A stretch of 64,000 nt of DNA from Nitrincola alkalisediminis (GTDB lineage Bacteria > Pseudomonadota > Gammaproteobacteria > Pseudomonadales > Balneatricaceae), in the NCBI RefSeq assembly GCF_009821115.1, contig NZ_VYTY01000002.1, positions 248,001 through 312,000 on the forward strand, written 5' to 3'. The position numbers and the translations under genes are program-made. The notes beneath the pieces were generated by a model. It did no database searches, was not told the origin of the DNA, and worked only from the letters and a program-made list of their open reading frames with translations. How positions within the stretch are numbered: the first letter of the stretch is position 1; the number at the start of each line of letters is the position of its first letter. Below are positions 52,703 to 61,105 of this stretch, in pieces.

Positions 52703-54136
52703 ATGCAAAATATTCGCTTTGATGCTCACGCTATGCGTGCAAAGGTTTTATCCTTCTTACAAACCTCTTTTGATACGTTTTATGAGCACACGATTGCTGT
52801 GGATCAAAAAGGAATTCTCACTTGGATTAGCCAAAGCTATTGCGATTTTTTACATCTGGAAACATCGCCAGTTGGCCAACACATTACAGACGTCATACCG
52901 AATAGTTACCTGCCTCAAGTCATCGCCACAGGTAAACCCGTTTTCCTCGACTTGCTCTATGTTCGACACCAATGGGTACTGGTAAGCGTCATCCCGCTCC
53001 ACAACGATTTAGGCCAGGTTGAAGGGGCATTTGGCTTTGTCGCCACTGACCGCCCATCTAGCATGAAACCCTTATTGGCCAAATACAACCGCCTCCAAAG
53101 CGAAGTCAGGAATGCAAACCATTACCAAAGTGAACGCACATCGCGCTACCAACTCTCACAAATAGCGGGGCAAAGCGAAGCGTTAAAACACGTCAAACAT
53201 CAAGTACGCCAAGCGGCACGCTTTGACATCTCCGTACTTTTAACTGGCGAGACAGGCACGGGGAAGGAACTCTTTGCCCATGCCTTACACAACCTATCCG
53301 ACCGCTCCGAAAGCCCTTTTGTATCGATCAATGTTGCAGCCATTCCCGACACCTTAATTGAGGCCGAATTTTTTGGTGTCGCGCCCGGTGCCTTCACAGG
53401 AGCAAAAAAAGAAGGACGTGCTGGAAAGCTGGAACTCGCTCAAGATGGAACCTTATTTTTAGATGAAATTGGTGACATGCCCTTGGTGCTTCAATCAAAA
53501 CTCTTGCGTGTCTTGCAAGAAAAGGAGTTTGAAAAGATTGGCTCTAATAAAATTCAAAAAACAAATGTCAGAATTGTCGCCGCAACCAGCCGAAACTTAC
53601 TGAAAATGGTTGAAGACGGCGAATTCAGAGCCGACCTCTACTACCGACTGAGCGGAATGCCGATTCATTTACCCCCTCTACGCGAGCGGCCTGAAGACAT
53701 TGAGTTTATTGCTGAACGTATTTTAGATGAATGTTGTATACGCCTAAATCTGTCCACTAAAGAACTTGCCACCGACGCCTTAGAGAGATTGAAGCTACAT
53801 CATTGGCCTGGAAACGTTCGAGAGCTCTACAACCTATTAGAGCGCGCTTGCATTTTAAATGAATCGCACACTTTAATTTGTGCTGATCATATTGAAGCCT
53901 TGATGGAATTTCGCCTAGCGCCCATCCCCCCTTCTTTGATCACACAAGACGCCAAAACACCCGAAACTCAGCCCCTATTGAGCTTAAAAGAGCAAGTCCA
54001 ATTAGCGGAAATCCAAGCCATACGTGAAGCGCTTAACCGAAACAAAGGTAAGCGAGTATTAGCGGCAAAGCAACTCGGTATTTCACGAGCAGCTCTGTAT
54101 AACAAGATAACGCAGTTCAATATTCAAGATGCTTAG
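52703..54136 (+). CDS. Sigma-54-dependent transcriptional activator (PAS-AAA+-Fis)
   Basis: A 477-residue enhancer-binding protein. N-terminal PAS-like sensor (about 20-115), central AAA+ domain with Walker A GETGTGKE (182-189), the sigma-54 contact loop GAFTGA (229-234), Walker B LFLDEIGD (251-258) and HHWPGNVREL, and a C-terminal Fis-type HTH (about 435-475, RNKGKRVLAAKQLGISRAAL). It probably senses a metabolite through the PAS domain and activates the divergent acetoacetyl-CoA synthetase promoter. No receiver domain is present, so phosphorylation by a partner kinase is unlikely. Confidence 0.94.
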   Translation: MQNIRFDAHAMRAKVLSFLQTSFDTFYEHTIAVDQKGILTWISQSYCDFLHLETSPVGQHITDVIPNSYLPQVIATGKPVFLDLLYVRHQWVLVSVIPLHNDLGQVEGAFGFVATDRPSSMKPLLAKYNRLQSEVRNANHYQSERTSRYQLSQIAGQSEALKHVKHQVRQAARFDISVLLTGETGTGKELFAHALHNLSDRSESPFVSINVAAIPDTLIEAEFFGVAPGAFTGAKKEGRAGKLELAQDGTLFLDEIGDMPLVLQSKLLRVLQEKEFEKIGSNKIQKTNVRIVAATSRNLLKMVEDGEFRADLYYRLSGMPIHLPPLRERPEDIEFIAERILDECCIRLNLSTKELATDALERLKLHHWPGNVRELYNLLERACILNESHTLICADHIEALMEFRLAPIPPSLITQDAKTPETQPLLSLKEQVQLAEIQAIREALNRNKGKRVLAAKQLGISRAALYNKITQFNIQDA

Positions 54137-54150
54137 CCGTCACCTTGAAC

Positions 54151-54873
54151 TCAAATCACGGGAAACAAACGTGACAATAAAACAGGCACAGCGGTTTCAA
54201 CTTTAAGAATACGCTGGCCTAAACTAATGCTGCTCAATCCTGCAGCATTGAGTTTTTCAACCTCATAAGGAATAAACCCTCCTTCTGGGCCAATCGCCAA
54301 CACCGTTGGCAGCCACTCAGAAGCTGGACAGGTTAAGGCTTGATACGGATGTGCAACATAGGCTCTTTTTCCCTCTACCATTGCTGGCAACTCATCTTCG
54401 ACAAAGGGCTTAAACCGCTTACGAATATGAAGTGTCGGTAAATTGGTATCGCCAGACTGCTCTAAGCCAAGCAACATCTGCTCATACAAGGACGCTTCAT
54501 TCAGAATAGGCGTGGACCAGTAGCTCTTATCCACCCGATATGAATGAATCAACCAAATATCTTTCACCCCCATGCTGGAGAGCGTTTGCAACACTCTCTT
54601 TAACATTTTAGGACGAGGGAGCGCCAAGATTACGGTAACCGGTAAAGGCAAAGGCGAGCGCTGAGTCAATTCAGTCCAACTCAGCGACACAGACGCCTGA
54701 TCAATATGCTCAACACTCGCCAACCCTATAGACCCATTTAATAACCCCACTTTGAGAAGATCGCCTCGCGCAACCTGATGGACATCACGAATATGCACAA
54801 AACGCCGATCTCGGAGGGTCACCCCCGTAGAAGTAACGGCATCTTTTAATGGATCAATAATAACCAAATTCAT
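54151..54873 (-). CDS. rsmE: 16S rRNA m3U1498 methyltransferase RsmE
   Basis: About 240 residues of the RsmE/SPOUT family. The N-terminal PUA-like part (DRRFVHIRDVHQVARGD) precedes the trefoil-knot SAM site with the signature AIGPEGGFIPYEVEKL and SLGQRILKVETAVPV near the C-terminus. It methylates U1498 of 16S rRNA. The ATG at 54873 is taken, but a TTG at 54882 gives three more residues. It lies convergent with the sigma-54 activator, 14 nt between the stops. Confidence 0.93.
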   Translation of the reverse strand: MNLVIIDPLKDAVTSTGVTLRDRRFVHIRDVHQVARGDLLKVGLLNGSIGLASVEHIDQASVSLSWTELTQRSPLPLPVTVILALPRPKMLKRVLQTLSSMGVKDIWLIHSYRVDKSYWSTPILNEASLYEQMLLGLEQSGDTNLPTLHIRKRFKPFVEDELPAMVEGKRAYVAHPYQALTCPASEWLPTVLAIGPEGGFIPYEVEKLNAAGLSSISLGQRILKVETAVPVLLSRLFPVI

Positions 54874-54913
54874 AATAATCAAAATACTCTATGCAATCGC
54901 AAGCCAAGCGGCA

Positions 54914-55384
54914 TTAGAACGCACAGTGCCCCATTCCTCGTTTGCTTAAATACTGTTGATGATACTCTTCCGCTTTCCAAAAATGGGATGCCGGCGAGAT
55001 ATCTGTGACGATAGGTTGAGGATACGCAGCGCTTTTACTCAGCTCAAGTCGGCTTTGCTCAGCTAAGACGCGCTGCGACTCGTCGTGGTAAAAAATAGCG
55101 GAACGATATTGAGTACCGACATCAGGCCCCTGTCGATTTTTCGTCGTCGGATTATGACACTGCCAAAATGTTGTAAGCAAGGCCTCGTAAGCAACCTGCT
55201 CCGGGTCAAATTCTACCTGAACCACCTCAGCATGATAGGTTTCGCCTGTACACACCTGCTCGTACGAAGGCGAATCAACATGCCCACCCATATAACCAAC
55301 CTGTGTTGACAGCACACCCGGTACCTTTGAAAAGGTCAGTTCAACACCCCAAAAACATCCAGCCGCAAAGGTTGCAATAGCCAT
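54914..55384 (-). CDS. msrA: Peptide methionine sulfoxide reductase MsrA
   Basis: A 156-residue MsrA with the active-site GCFWGVE at the N-terminus, VGYMGGHVDSPSYEQVCTG and YHAEVVQVEFDP, then GTQYRSAIFYH. It reduces methionine-S-sulfoxide in proteins and free methionine with thioredoxin. The start at 55384 has GGAG 8 nt upstream; tandem ATG and TTG codons precede it. The gene appears independent of rsmE (40-nt gap, same strand), but co-transcription is possible. Confidence 0.95.
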   Translation of the reverse strand: MAIATFAAGCFWGVELTFSKVPGVLSTQVGYMGGHVDSPSYEQVCTGETYHAEVVQVEFDPEQVAYEALLTTFWQCHNPTTKNRQGPDVGTQYRSAIFYHDESQRVLAEQSRLELSKSAAYPQPIVTDISPASHFWKAEEYHQQYLSKRGMGHCAF

Positions 55385-55507
55385 CATCAACTCTCCGTTT
55401 ACTCATGATTTGAAAAAGTTACTTGAGTTTACGCAAAAACCCACGACTTTGATTAGAATTTTACGCCATAACTGCGTTATGATTCAGATATTAAGAGTAG
55501 GAAGACT

Positions 55508-56335
55508 ATGGCAACGTACGCAATTGGCGATGTTCAGGGTTGTTATGATGAACTTCGACAACTTCTGGATTTATTGAACTTCAATGAACAAGATCACCTA
55601 TGGTTTGCAGGTGATCTGGTTAACCGTGGACGCCAATCACTCGACGTTTTGCGTTTCATTAAAGGGCTTGGTTCACAAGCAACCTGTGTTCTAGGGAACC
55701 ACGATCTCCATTTACTGGCTCTTCACTTTGGTGCAACGCGTGATAAGCGCAACCAAACACTGCAACCGATACTTAATGCACCTGATCGCACCGAACTGAT
55801 GGAGTGGTTACGCCGACAGCCTCTGCTCGTCTCAAACGAACGCCTCGGCTATGTCATGACCCATGCAGGTATCCCTCATATTTGGTCACTGGAAAAAGCG
55901 AAGAAATATGCTCAGGAAGTTGAGCAAGTGCTCAGAAGCAAAGATGCCACTGAATTTTTTCGTCATATGTACGGCAACAAGCCTGATGTATGGAGCAAAA
56001 ATGTTGATGGCTGGGCCCGACTTCGACTCATCACGAATTACTTTACCCGCATGCGCTTTATTTCGACAAATGGACGGTTGGAGTTTAGCGGCAATGGCAC
56101 GCCTGATTCAGCTCCACCCGGATTCGCACCTTGGTATCAAGTCCCTAGAGATCAGCCACTTGAACAGCGCCAGCTCTTTGGTCACTGGGCTGCACTGATG
56201 GGCAATGTCAATAACGCTGCCGTCGTTGCGCTCGATACTGGCTGTGTTTGGGGAAATAAGCTAACAGCCATGCGTCTAGACGACCATGTTTTCTTTCAAC
56301 AAGACTGCTCTGCCTATCAAACTCACCAGGCTTAG
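55508..56335 (+). CDS. apaH: Symmetrical bis(5'-nucleosyl)-tetraphosphatase
   Basis: A 275-residue metallophosphoesterase with the ApaH motifs YAIGDVQGCYDEL (GDxxG), FAGDLVNRG (GDxxxR), LGNHDLHLLAL (GNHD) and a C-terminal GHWAAL. It cleaves Ap4A to 2 ADP and thus controls the alarmone and capped RNA. apaG and ksgA, commonly linked, are not next to it; instead a glpE gene follows with 7 nt between stop and start. Confidence 0.95.
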   Translation: MATYAIGDVQGCYDELRQLLDLLNFNEQDHLWFAGDLVNRGRQSLDVLRFIKGLGSQATCVLGNHDLHLLALHFGATRDKRNQTLQPILNAPDRTELMEWLRRQPLLVSNERLGYVMTHAGIPHIWSLEKAKKYAQEVEQVLRSKDATEFFRHMYGNKPDVWSKNVDGWARLRLITNYFTRMRFISTNGRLEFSGNGTPDSAPPGFAPWYQVPRDQPLEQRQLFGHWAALMGNVNNAAVVALDTGCVWGNKLTAMRLDDHVFFQQDCSAYQTHQA

Positions 56336-56342
56336 GAACCAT

Positions 56343-56660
56343 ATGAGCTCATTTAAACATCTATCACCGCAAGCCGCTGTTGAACTCATGGAGCAAGGGG
56401 CCAACCTTGTCGACATTCGAGACATCCAAAGTTACAACAGCGCCCATATCCCAACCGCCATTCATCTCAACAATGACAATTTGCCACAGTTTTTAGACCA
56501 GGCCAGTCGAGAAAAGCCGTTGATTGTCTGCTGCTATCACGGCATTAGCAGCCAATCAGCAGCCGACTACTTAGTCGGACAAGGCTTTTCCGACGTGTAT
56601 AGTTTAGACGGCGGCTTTGAGGGCTGGAAACAGTTATTCCCCGATGCTTGCGAATCCTGA
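56343..56660 (+). CDS. glpE: Thiosulfate sulfurtransferase GlpE (rhodanese)
   Basis: A 105-residue single-domain rhodanese with the active-site loop CYHGISS, LVDIRDIQSYNSAHIPTAIH and YSLDGGFEGWK. It transfers sulfur from thiosulfate to cyanide or thioredoxin. The start at 56343 has AGGA 5 nt upstream, after the ApaH stop; a longer frame into apaH is rejected. Its TGA overlaps the cca ATG by one base. Confidence 0.92.
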   Translation: MSSFKHLSPQAAVELMEQGANLVDIRDIQSYNSAHIPTAIHLNNDNLPQFLDQASREKPLIVCCYHGISSQSAADYLVGQGFSDVYSLDGGFEGWKQLFPDACES

Positions 56661-57787
56661 TGCAAATTTGCCTTGTCGGTGGCGCTGTCCGTGATCAACT
56701 CTTAGGCATTCAAAGCCAAGATCGTGACTGGGTTGTCGTCGGTGCTACAGAGACCGATATGATCGCTCAAGGCTTTCATCCTGTTGGACGTGACTTTCCT
56801 GTGTTTATTCATCCAAAGACAGGCGAAGAATATGCCTTAGCTCGCACCGAACGTAAATCGGGCCATGGCTATGCTGGGTTCACCTTTTTTGCGTCACCCG
56901 ATGTGAGCCTAGAGGAAGATCTTGCTCGTCGAGATCTAACAATAAATGCCATGGCTCAACTGGCATCAGGAGAAATCGTTGACCCCTTTTCAGGTCAAAG
57001 AGATCTACAGGATAAAGTGCTTCGCCACGTTTCATCGGCATTTTCAGAAGACCCACTGCGTGTACTGAGAGTGGCACGCTTTGCTGCTCAGTTTCACCAT
57101 CTTGGTTTCCACGTTGCCAGTGATACAATGCTCCTCATGCGAGAGATTAGCGAAAGCGGTGAACTCGGTTTTTTAAGCGCTGAACGCGTCGCGCAAGAAT
57201 TTGAAAAGGCACTGTGTAGTCCACACCCTCTGATTTTCTTGGAAATACTCAAGCAGTGTAATGCGCTGGATTGTCTTTTTTCAGAATTCTCGCGCTTGAA
57301 TTTAGAGCGCCTAACTCCCTTTATGCAACGCCTAAAAACAATGAGCCCAGCACCTGAACTCAGCTTCGCTCTGATATGCCAGGCAATTGCCGAGCAGGAA
57401 ATGCTAGAAAGCACCTCGTTTGTTCAAGACCTCTGCCTTCGCATCAAAATGCCCAATCGCTACCGCGATCTTGCTCGTCAATTTGTCATCTTTTATCCTT
57501 TTATCAATGATTTTGTGCAGCTACCCCCTCAACAAACACTGACCACACTCAAAGAACTGAGGCTGCTCAAAGAACCCAACACCCTGCCTGAGTTGATCGC
57601 TCTTTACCTGAGTCGGAACACCAATATTAAGCGGGAAGACTTTGAACCACTGCAGCGCTTGCTTCAGCAGATTCGAACACTTTCACCACAGACGTTCATG
57701 GCAAAAGGACTCAAGGGTGCCGAACTCGGCAAAGCCATCGAAGCCGCTCAACTCGACATCTGCGCGCGTTACACAGAATACAGCTAG
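56660..57787 (+). CDS. cca: CCA-adding tRNA nucleotidyltransferase
   Basis: A 375-residue class II CCA enzyme: CLVGGAVRDQLLG (nucleotidyltransferase), DRDWVVVGAT, EEDLARRDLTINAMA, DPFSGQRDLQDKVLRHV and a FSEDPLRVLRVARFAAQF motif. It adds or repairs the 3' CCA of tRNA. It is shorter than E. coli Cca (about 412 residues), and the C-terminal HD phosphohydrolase motif is missing: the place of ALCHDLGK is ALICQAIAEQ. Phosphohydrolase and phosphodiesterase side activities are therefore doubtful. Start by overlap with glpE. Confidence 0.93.
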   Translation: MQICLVGGAVRDQLLGIQSQDRDWVVVGATETDMIAQGFHPVGRDFPVFIHPKTGEEYALARTERKSGHGYAGFTFFASPDVSLEEDLARRDLTINAMAQLASGEIVDPFSGQRDLQDKVLRHVSSAFSEDPLRVLRVARFAAQFHHLGFHVASDTMLLMREISESGELGFLSAERVAQEFEKALCSPHPLIFLEILKQCNALDCLFSEFSRLNLERLTPFMQRLKTMSPAPELSFALICQAIAEQEMLESTSFVQDLCLRIKMPNRYRDLARQFVIFYPFINDFVQLPPQQTLTTLKELRLLKEPNTLPELIALYLSRNTNIKREDFEPLQRLLQQIRTLSPQTFMAKGLKGAELGKAIEAAQLDICARYTEYS

Positions 57788-57851
57788 TGCGTTTATACGT
57801 TAAAATTTATGCTAGACTATCAATATCTTACTTCAGCCAAAGGCCTTAGGT

Positions 57852-58985
57852 ATGAAGCCTGCATTGATCTTATCAGGCGGTGGCGCGCGAGCTGCCTATC
57901 AAGTTGGTGTATTAAAAGCACTGGCTGAAATGCTGCCACCCAACACCAGCAACCCCTTTCCAATCATATGTGGAACATCAGCTGGTGCAATTAATGCACT
58001 TTGGCTTGCCTCTCATACCGAAAACTTTGCAGAAGCGGTTCGGGAGCTTGAACAGTTATGGTCACAACTCACCCCTAACGATGTGTTTAAAGCCGATGCT
58101 CTTTCCATCTTTAAAGGCCTCATGCACTTAGGCTGCTCGTTGTTTAAGGGAGGTATTAGTGAAACAGCTCCCTTATCCTTATTTGATAACACACCGCTCA
58201 AAACCTTATTAAAAAAGAATATTCGCTTTGAGCGCTTGAACGATGCCATTCAGTCAGGAAAACTGGATGCCATTAGCATCACGGCTATGGGGTACCATTC
58301 AGGTGAATCGGTCAGTTTTTTCCAAGGGCACTCAGGCCTTAGCAACTGGAAACGCAGCCGTCGCAGTGGTGTTGCCTGTCAATTGAGCCTTGATCACTTA
58401 ATGGCATCAACCGCATTACCGACCATCTTCCCGGCGGTGCACATTAATCGCGAGTACTTTGGTGATGGAGCTATTCGACAAGGCTCGCCGATCAGCGCCG
58501 CTCTGCACCTTGGGGCCAGTAAAATTCTTGTGATCGGCGTCAGTGGCAACAGAAGCCCCAAACACTGGGCGAAGCGCGAAACGCTAAATCACTCCCCCTC
58601 CATGGCACAAATTATGGGGCACTTGTTTAATAGCGCATTTATTGATGCCCTTGAAAATGACATTGAGCATATGGAACGCGTCAACCATTTACTTAAGCTG
58701 ATTCCAGACCAACAACGCGCCTTAACTCAACTGGATTTAAAAGTCATCGAGAGTTTGATTATTTCGCCCTCTCAGGCATTGGATGCAATTGCAGCCAACA
58801 AATTACAAGCATTACCTAAGGGGCTCAAGTTTGCACTGAAAGCTGTCGGCGCCTCTCGCAAAGGCGGCGGTGCAGGGATCGCCAGTTACTTGCTCTTCAC
58901 GCCAAGGTTTACGGAGTCACTGATTACACTGGGTTACCGTGATACGCTATGGGACAAGGAGAAGATATTGCGCTTTTTCAAATAA
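57852..58985 (+). CDS. Patatin-like phospholipase family protein
   Basis: A 377-residue patatin-family protein with the oxyanion-hole LSGGGARAAYQVG (7-19), nucleophile GTSAGAINA (Ser of GxSxG) and the DGA dyad aspartate in FGDGAIRQGS. It has no signal peptide and no beta-barrel, so it is likely a cytoplasmic lipid acyl hydrolase rather than a secreted toxin. Monocistronic, following cca by 64 nt. Confidence 0.9.
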   Translation: MKPALILSGGGARAAYQVGVLKALAEMLPPNTSNPFPIICGTSAGAINALWLASHTENFAEAVRELEQLWSQLTPNDVFKADALSIFKGLMHLGCSLFKGGISETAPLSLFDNTPLKTLLKKNIRFERLNDAIQSGKLDAISITAMGYHSGESVSFFQGHSGLSNWKRSRRSGVACQLSLDHLMASTALPTIFPAVHINREYFGDGAIRQGSPISAALHLGASKILVIGVSGNRSPKHWAKRETLNHSPSMAQIMGHLFNSAFIDALENDIEHMERVNHLLKLIPDQQRALTQLDLKVIESLIISPSQALDAIAANKLQALPKGLKFALKAVGASRKGGGAGIASYLLFTPRFTESLITLGYRDTLWDKEKILRFFK

Positions 58986-59010
58986 CCAGCCGCGTAACCA
59001 GCTCGTCCAT

Positions 59011-59568
59011 TTACGATTTAAACAACCAAGGAAACAGTCGCTTTCTTTCCTCAATCGACAAGGATCGCATACGCGCAATGTTCGTAAACGGAATGGCATC
59101 AGGATTGGGATGTTTTTCCAATGCAATTTCAACCGAGTCTTCTCTGATCAAATGCAAGATTGGATAGGGAGAGCGATTCGTCAAATTACCCACATCATCA
59201 TTCGTCGTACCCGAAAACTGATACCCTGGATGAAAACTGGCGATTTGATACACACCGTCTCGATCACACTTGGATAACAGACGTTCGGTTTGCCAGAGAA
59301 AATCATTGTAATCCAAAAAATCTGGCCACATATTTGGAAACGCCAACACAGTGGTCTCAAGCTGCTCAACGGGCGTTTCATCCAAACGAATCAACTCATC
59401 CACTAACAAGGTTAAGACATCCGCCTCCTCAGTCACTTCGCTAATACAAACACGAATCTGGTTCTTACGTCTTGGATAAGCGGCAAACGGACAGAGATTT
59501 AAACCGATTACAACTTCATCTATCCATTGCCAAACACGTGCTTCTTGATTCTCAGATTGCATGACCAT
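59011..59568 (-). CDS. DUF1415 family protein
   Basis: A 185-residue protein matching the DUF1415 family, with WIDEVVIGLNLCPFA, IASFHPGYQFSGT, NLTNRSPYPILHLIRE and HPNPDAIPFTNIARMRSL. The invariant Cys and His residues look like those of an enzyme or metal-binding protein, but no function is known to me. It begins 3 nt after the folK stop, so folB, folK and this gene form one operon; a folate-related role would be only inference. An ATG two codons later is also possible. Confidence 0.83.
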   Translation of the reverse strand: MVMQSENQEARVWQWIDEVVIGLNLCPFAAYPRRKNQIRVCISEVTEEADVLTLLVDELIRLDETPVEQLETTVLAFPNMWPDFLDYNDFLWQTERLLSKCDRDGVYQIASFHPGYQFSGTTNDDVGNLTNRSPYPILHLIREDSVEIALEKHPNPDAIPFTNIARMRSLSIEERKRLFPWLFKS

Positions 59569-59571
59569 TAA

Positions 59572-60126
59572 CTAACTTACCGTCGCCTTAGCATCGACGG
59601 CTGTATCGCCTGCGATGGATGAAGATGAAATTTGTCGACCTCTCCAAGAAAAATCAACACGCCAAAGCGGCTGGTTCGCTGTATAATTTTGCCATAAAAA
59701 TGCATAAGGCAATTGACGAACAGGATGTTGTTCATCAGGTGCTAACTCCGCCAATGGCCAAAGTACAAAGGCATTTTTATCCACCTCATCTCTCGGCAAC
59801 TGTATACCATCGACCTCACCAACACAGTCATCATAGGTCAGAATATCAATATCCAACGTGCGCGAGCAAAAACGGGGACCTCCCCTTTTACGACCGTTTT
59901 GGTCTTCAATCATTTTTAGCCAACGCGACAAGTCGCCCACACTCATTGAGGTTTCAATTTTGACGACAAGATTAAAAAAAGGGCTGCCTTTAAAACCGAC
60001 CGACTCGCTTTCATACACGGATGAAATGCCCAGCTCACCAAATTGATCCGCTAATGCATCCAGTGCAGCAAGGATGTAACGTTCACGATCCACATTGCTT
60101 CCTAGGCTCAGATAAACCAACGCCAT
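59572..60126 (-). CDS. folK: 2-amino-4-hydroxy-6-hydroxymethyldihydropteridine diphosphokinase
   Basis: A 184-residue HPPK: SLGSNVDRERYILAAL at the N-terminus, VYESESVGFKGSPFFN, and the signature GGPRFCSRTLDIDILTYDD with the Mg-binding DxD. It pyrophosphorylates 6-hydroxymethyl-7,8-dihydropterin in folate synthesis. Its ATG overlaps the folB stop by one base. The last 25 residues (Ser/Ala-rich) extend beyond the usual E. coli length. Confidence 0.92.
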   Translation of the reverse strand: MALVYLSLGSNVDRERYILAALDALADQFGELGISSVYESESVGFKGSPFFNLVVKIETSMSVGDLSRWLKMIEDQNGRKRGGPRFCSRTLDIDILTYDDCVGEVDGIQLPRDEVDKNAFVLWPLAELAPDEQHPVRQLPYAFLWQNYTANQPLWRVDFSWRGRQISSSSIAGDTAVDAKATVS

Positions 60127-60482
60127 CAGCTTTTAACCCCTCTTTCGATGATCACTCCAACATCACTCGCTTGAGGCACGGCTCCGGGTTTACCCACACG
60201 CAACCTTAGCCAAGGAACACTGAACTCTTGCATAATCAACGCTGCAATTTCCTCTGCCATGGTTTCGACCAGTAGAAACTGACTCTCACCGACAAATGCA
60301 ATCAGCCTATCCGAAACACTTTTGTAATTGAGCGTGTTTTCTATGTCTTCGGTATTGGCCGCTGCTCGGATATCCGTTCCCATTTCAAGATCGAGAGAAA
60401 CAATTTGGCGCACCTCTCTTTCCCAATCATAGATACCAATAATCGTTTCAACCTGTAACTCACGAATGTACACTATATCCAC
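60126..60482 (-). CDS. folB: Dihydroneopterin aldolase
   Basis: A 118-residue DHNA with IVYIRELQVETIIGIYDWERE, the catalytic-site region NTLNYKSVSDRLIAFV, FLLVETMAEEIA and LRVGKPGAVPQASDVGV. It converts dihydroneopterin to hydroxymethyldihydropterin, feeding directly into FolK of the overlapping gene. It is divergent from plsY with only 30 nt between the starts, so the promoters must overlap. Confidence 0.93.
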   Translation of the reverse strand: MDIVYIRELQVETIIGIYDWEREVRQIVSLDLEMGTDIRAAANTEDIENTLNYKSVSDRLIAFVGESQFLLVETMAEEIAALIMQEFSVPWLRLRVGKPGAVPQASDVGVIIERGVKS

Positions 60483-60512
60483 TTACTTACTCCTGAACAT
60501 TGGCGAGCCACC

Positions 60513-61100
60513 ATGTTAACCACTAGTTTACTGGAACCTGCGCTCATTAGCTTTGCCTACTTACTGGGGTCTATCCCAACCGCACTGCTGGTTTGCAACT
60601 CTATGGGGATACCCGATCCTCGTCAACAAGGCTCAGGCAATCCAGGCGCAAGCAATGTGCTAAGAATTGGTAACCGCATTGCCGCCAGCCTCACACTATT
60701 GGGAGACATCAGCAAAGGGGTTCTCGCTGTCTATTTAGCGTTACTTTTTGACCTCTCAACAAGTGTTGCAGGCTTGTGTGGACTGGCAGCGATCTTAGGA
60801 CACGTATTCCCTCTTTTGGGGGCTTATCGTGGCGGAAAAGGAATCGCAACCTTCATCGGCTGCACCCTAGTCCTAAGCTGGCCCATCGCCCTAGTGCAAA
60901 TACTGGTTTGGTTAACGATGGCCAGCCTTTTTAGAATCGCATCACTGGCCTCTATTACCATGACACTGGCCACACCGATATCCGCTTACTTTCTCTACCC
61001 TGACGCCCTTAGTGCACTTTTACTCATCAGTCTGTTGCTCATAGCGCGCCACCGAAGCAATATAATGAACCTCCTTAAAGGTACTGAGCGACGACTTTAG
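60513..61100 (+). CDS. plsY: Glycerol-3-phosphate acyltransferase PlsY
   Basis: A 195-residue integral membrane acyltransferase using acyl-phosphate for sn-1 acylation of glycerol 3-phosphate. Signature motifs: SGNPGASNVLRIG, GDISKGVLAVY, LGHVFPLLGAYRGGKGIAT and ARHRSNIMNLLKG. Five to six hydrophobic segments are visible. It is convergent with tsaD (5 nt between the stops). Confidence 0.94.
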   Translation: MLTTSLLEPALISFAYLLGSIPTALLVCNSMGIPDPRQQGSGNPGASNVLRIGNRIAASLTLLGDISKGVLAVYLALLFDLSTSVAGLCGLAAILGHVFPLLGAYRGGKGIATFIGCTLVLSWPIALVQILVWLTMASLFRIASLASITMTLATPISAYFLYPDALSALLLISLLLIARHRSNIMNLLKGTERRL

Positions 61101-61105
61101 GACTC

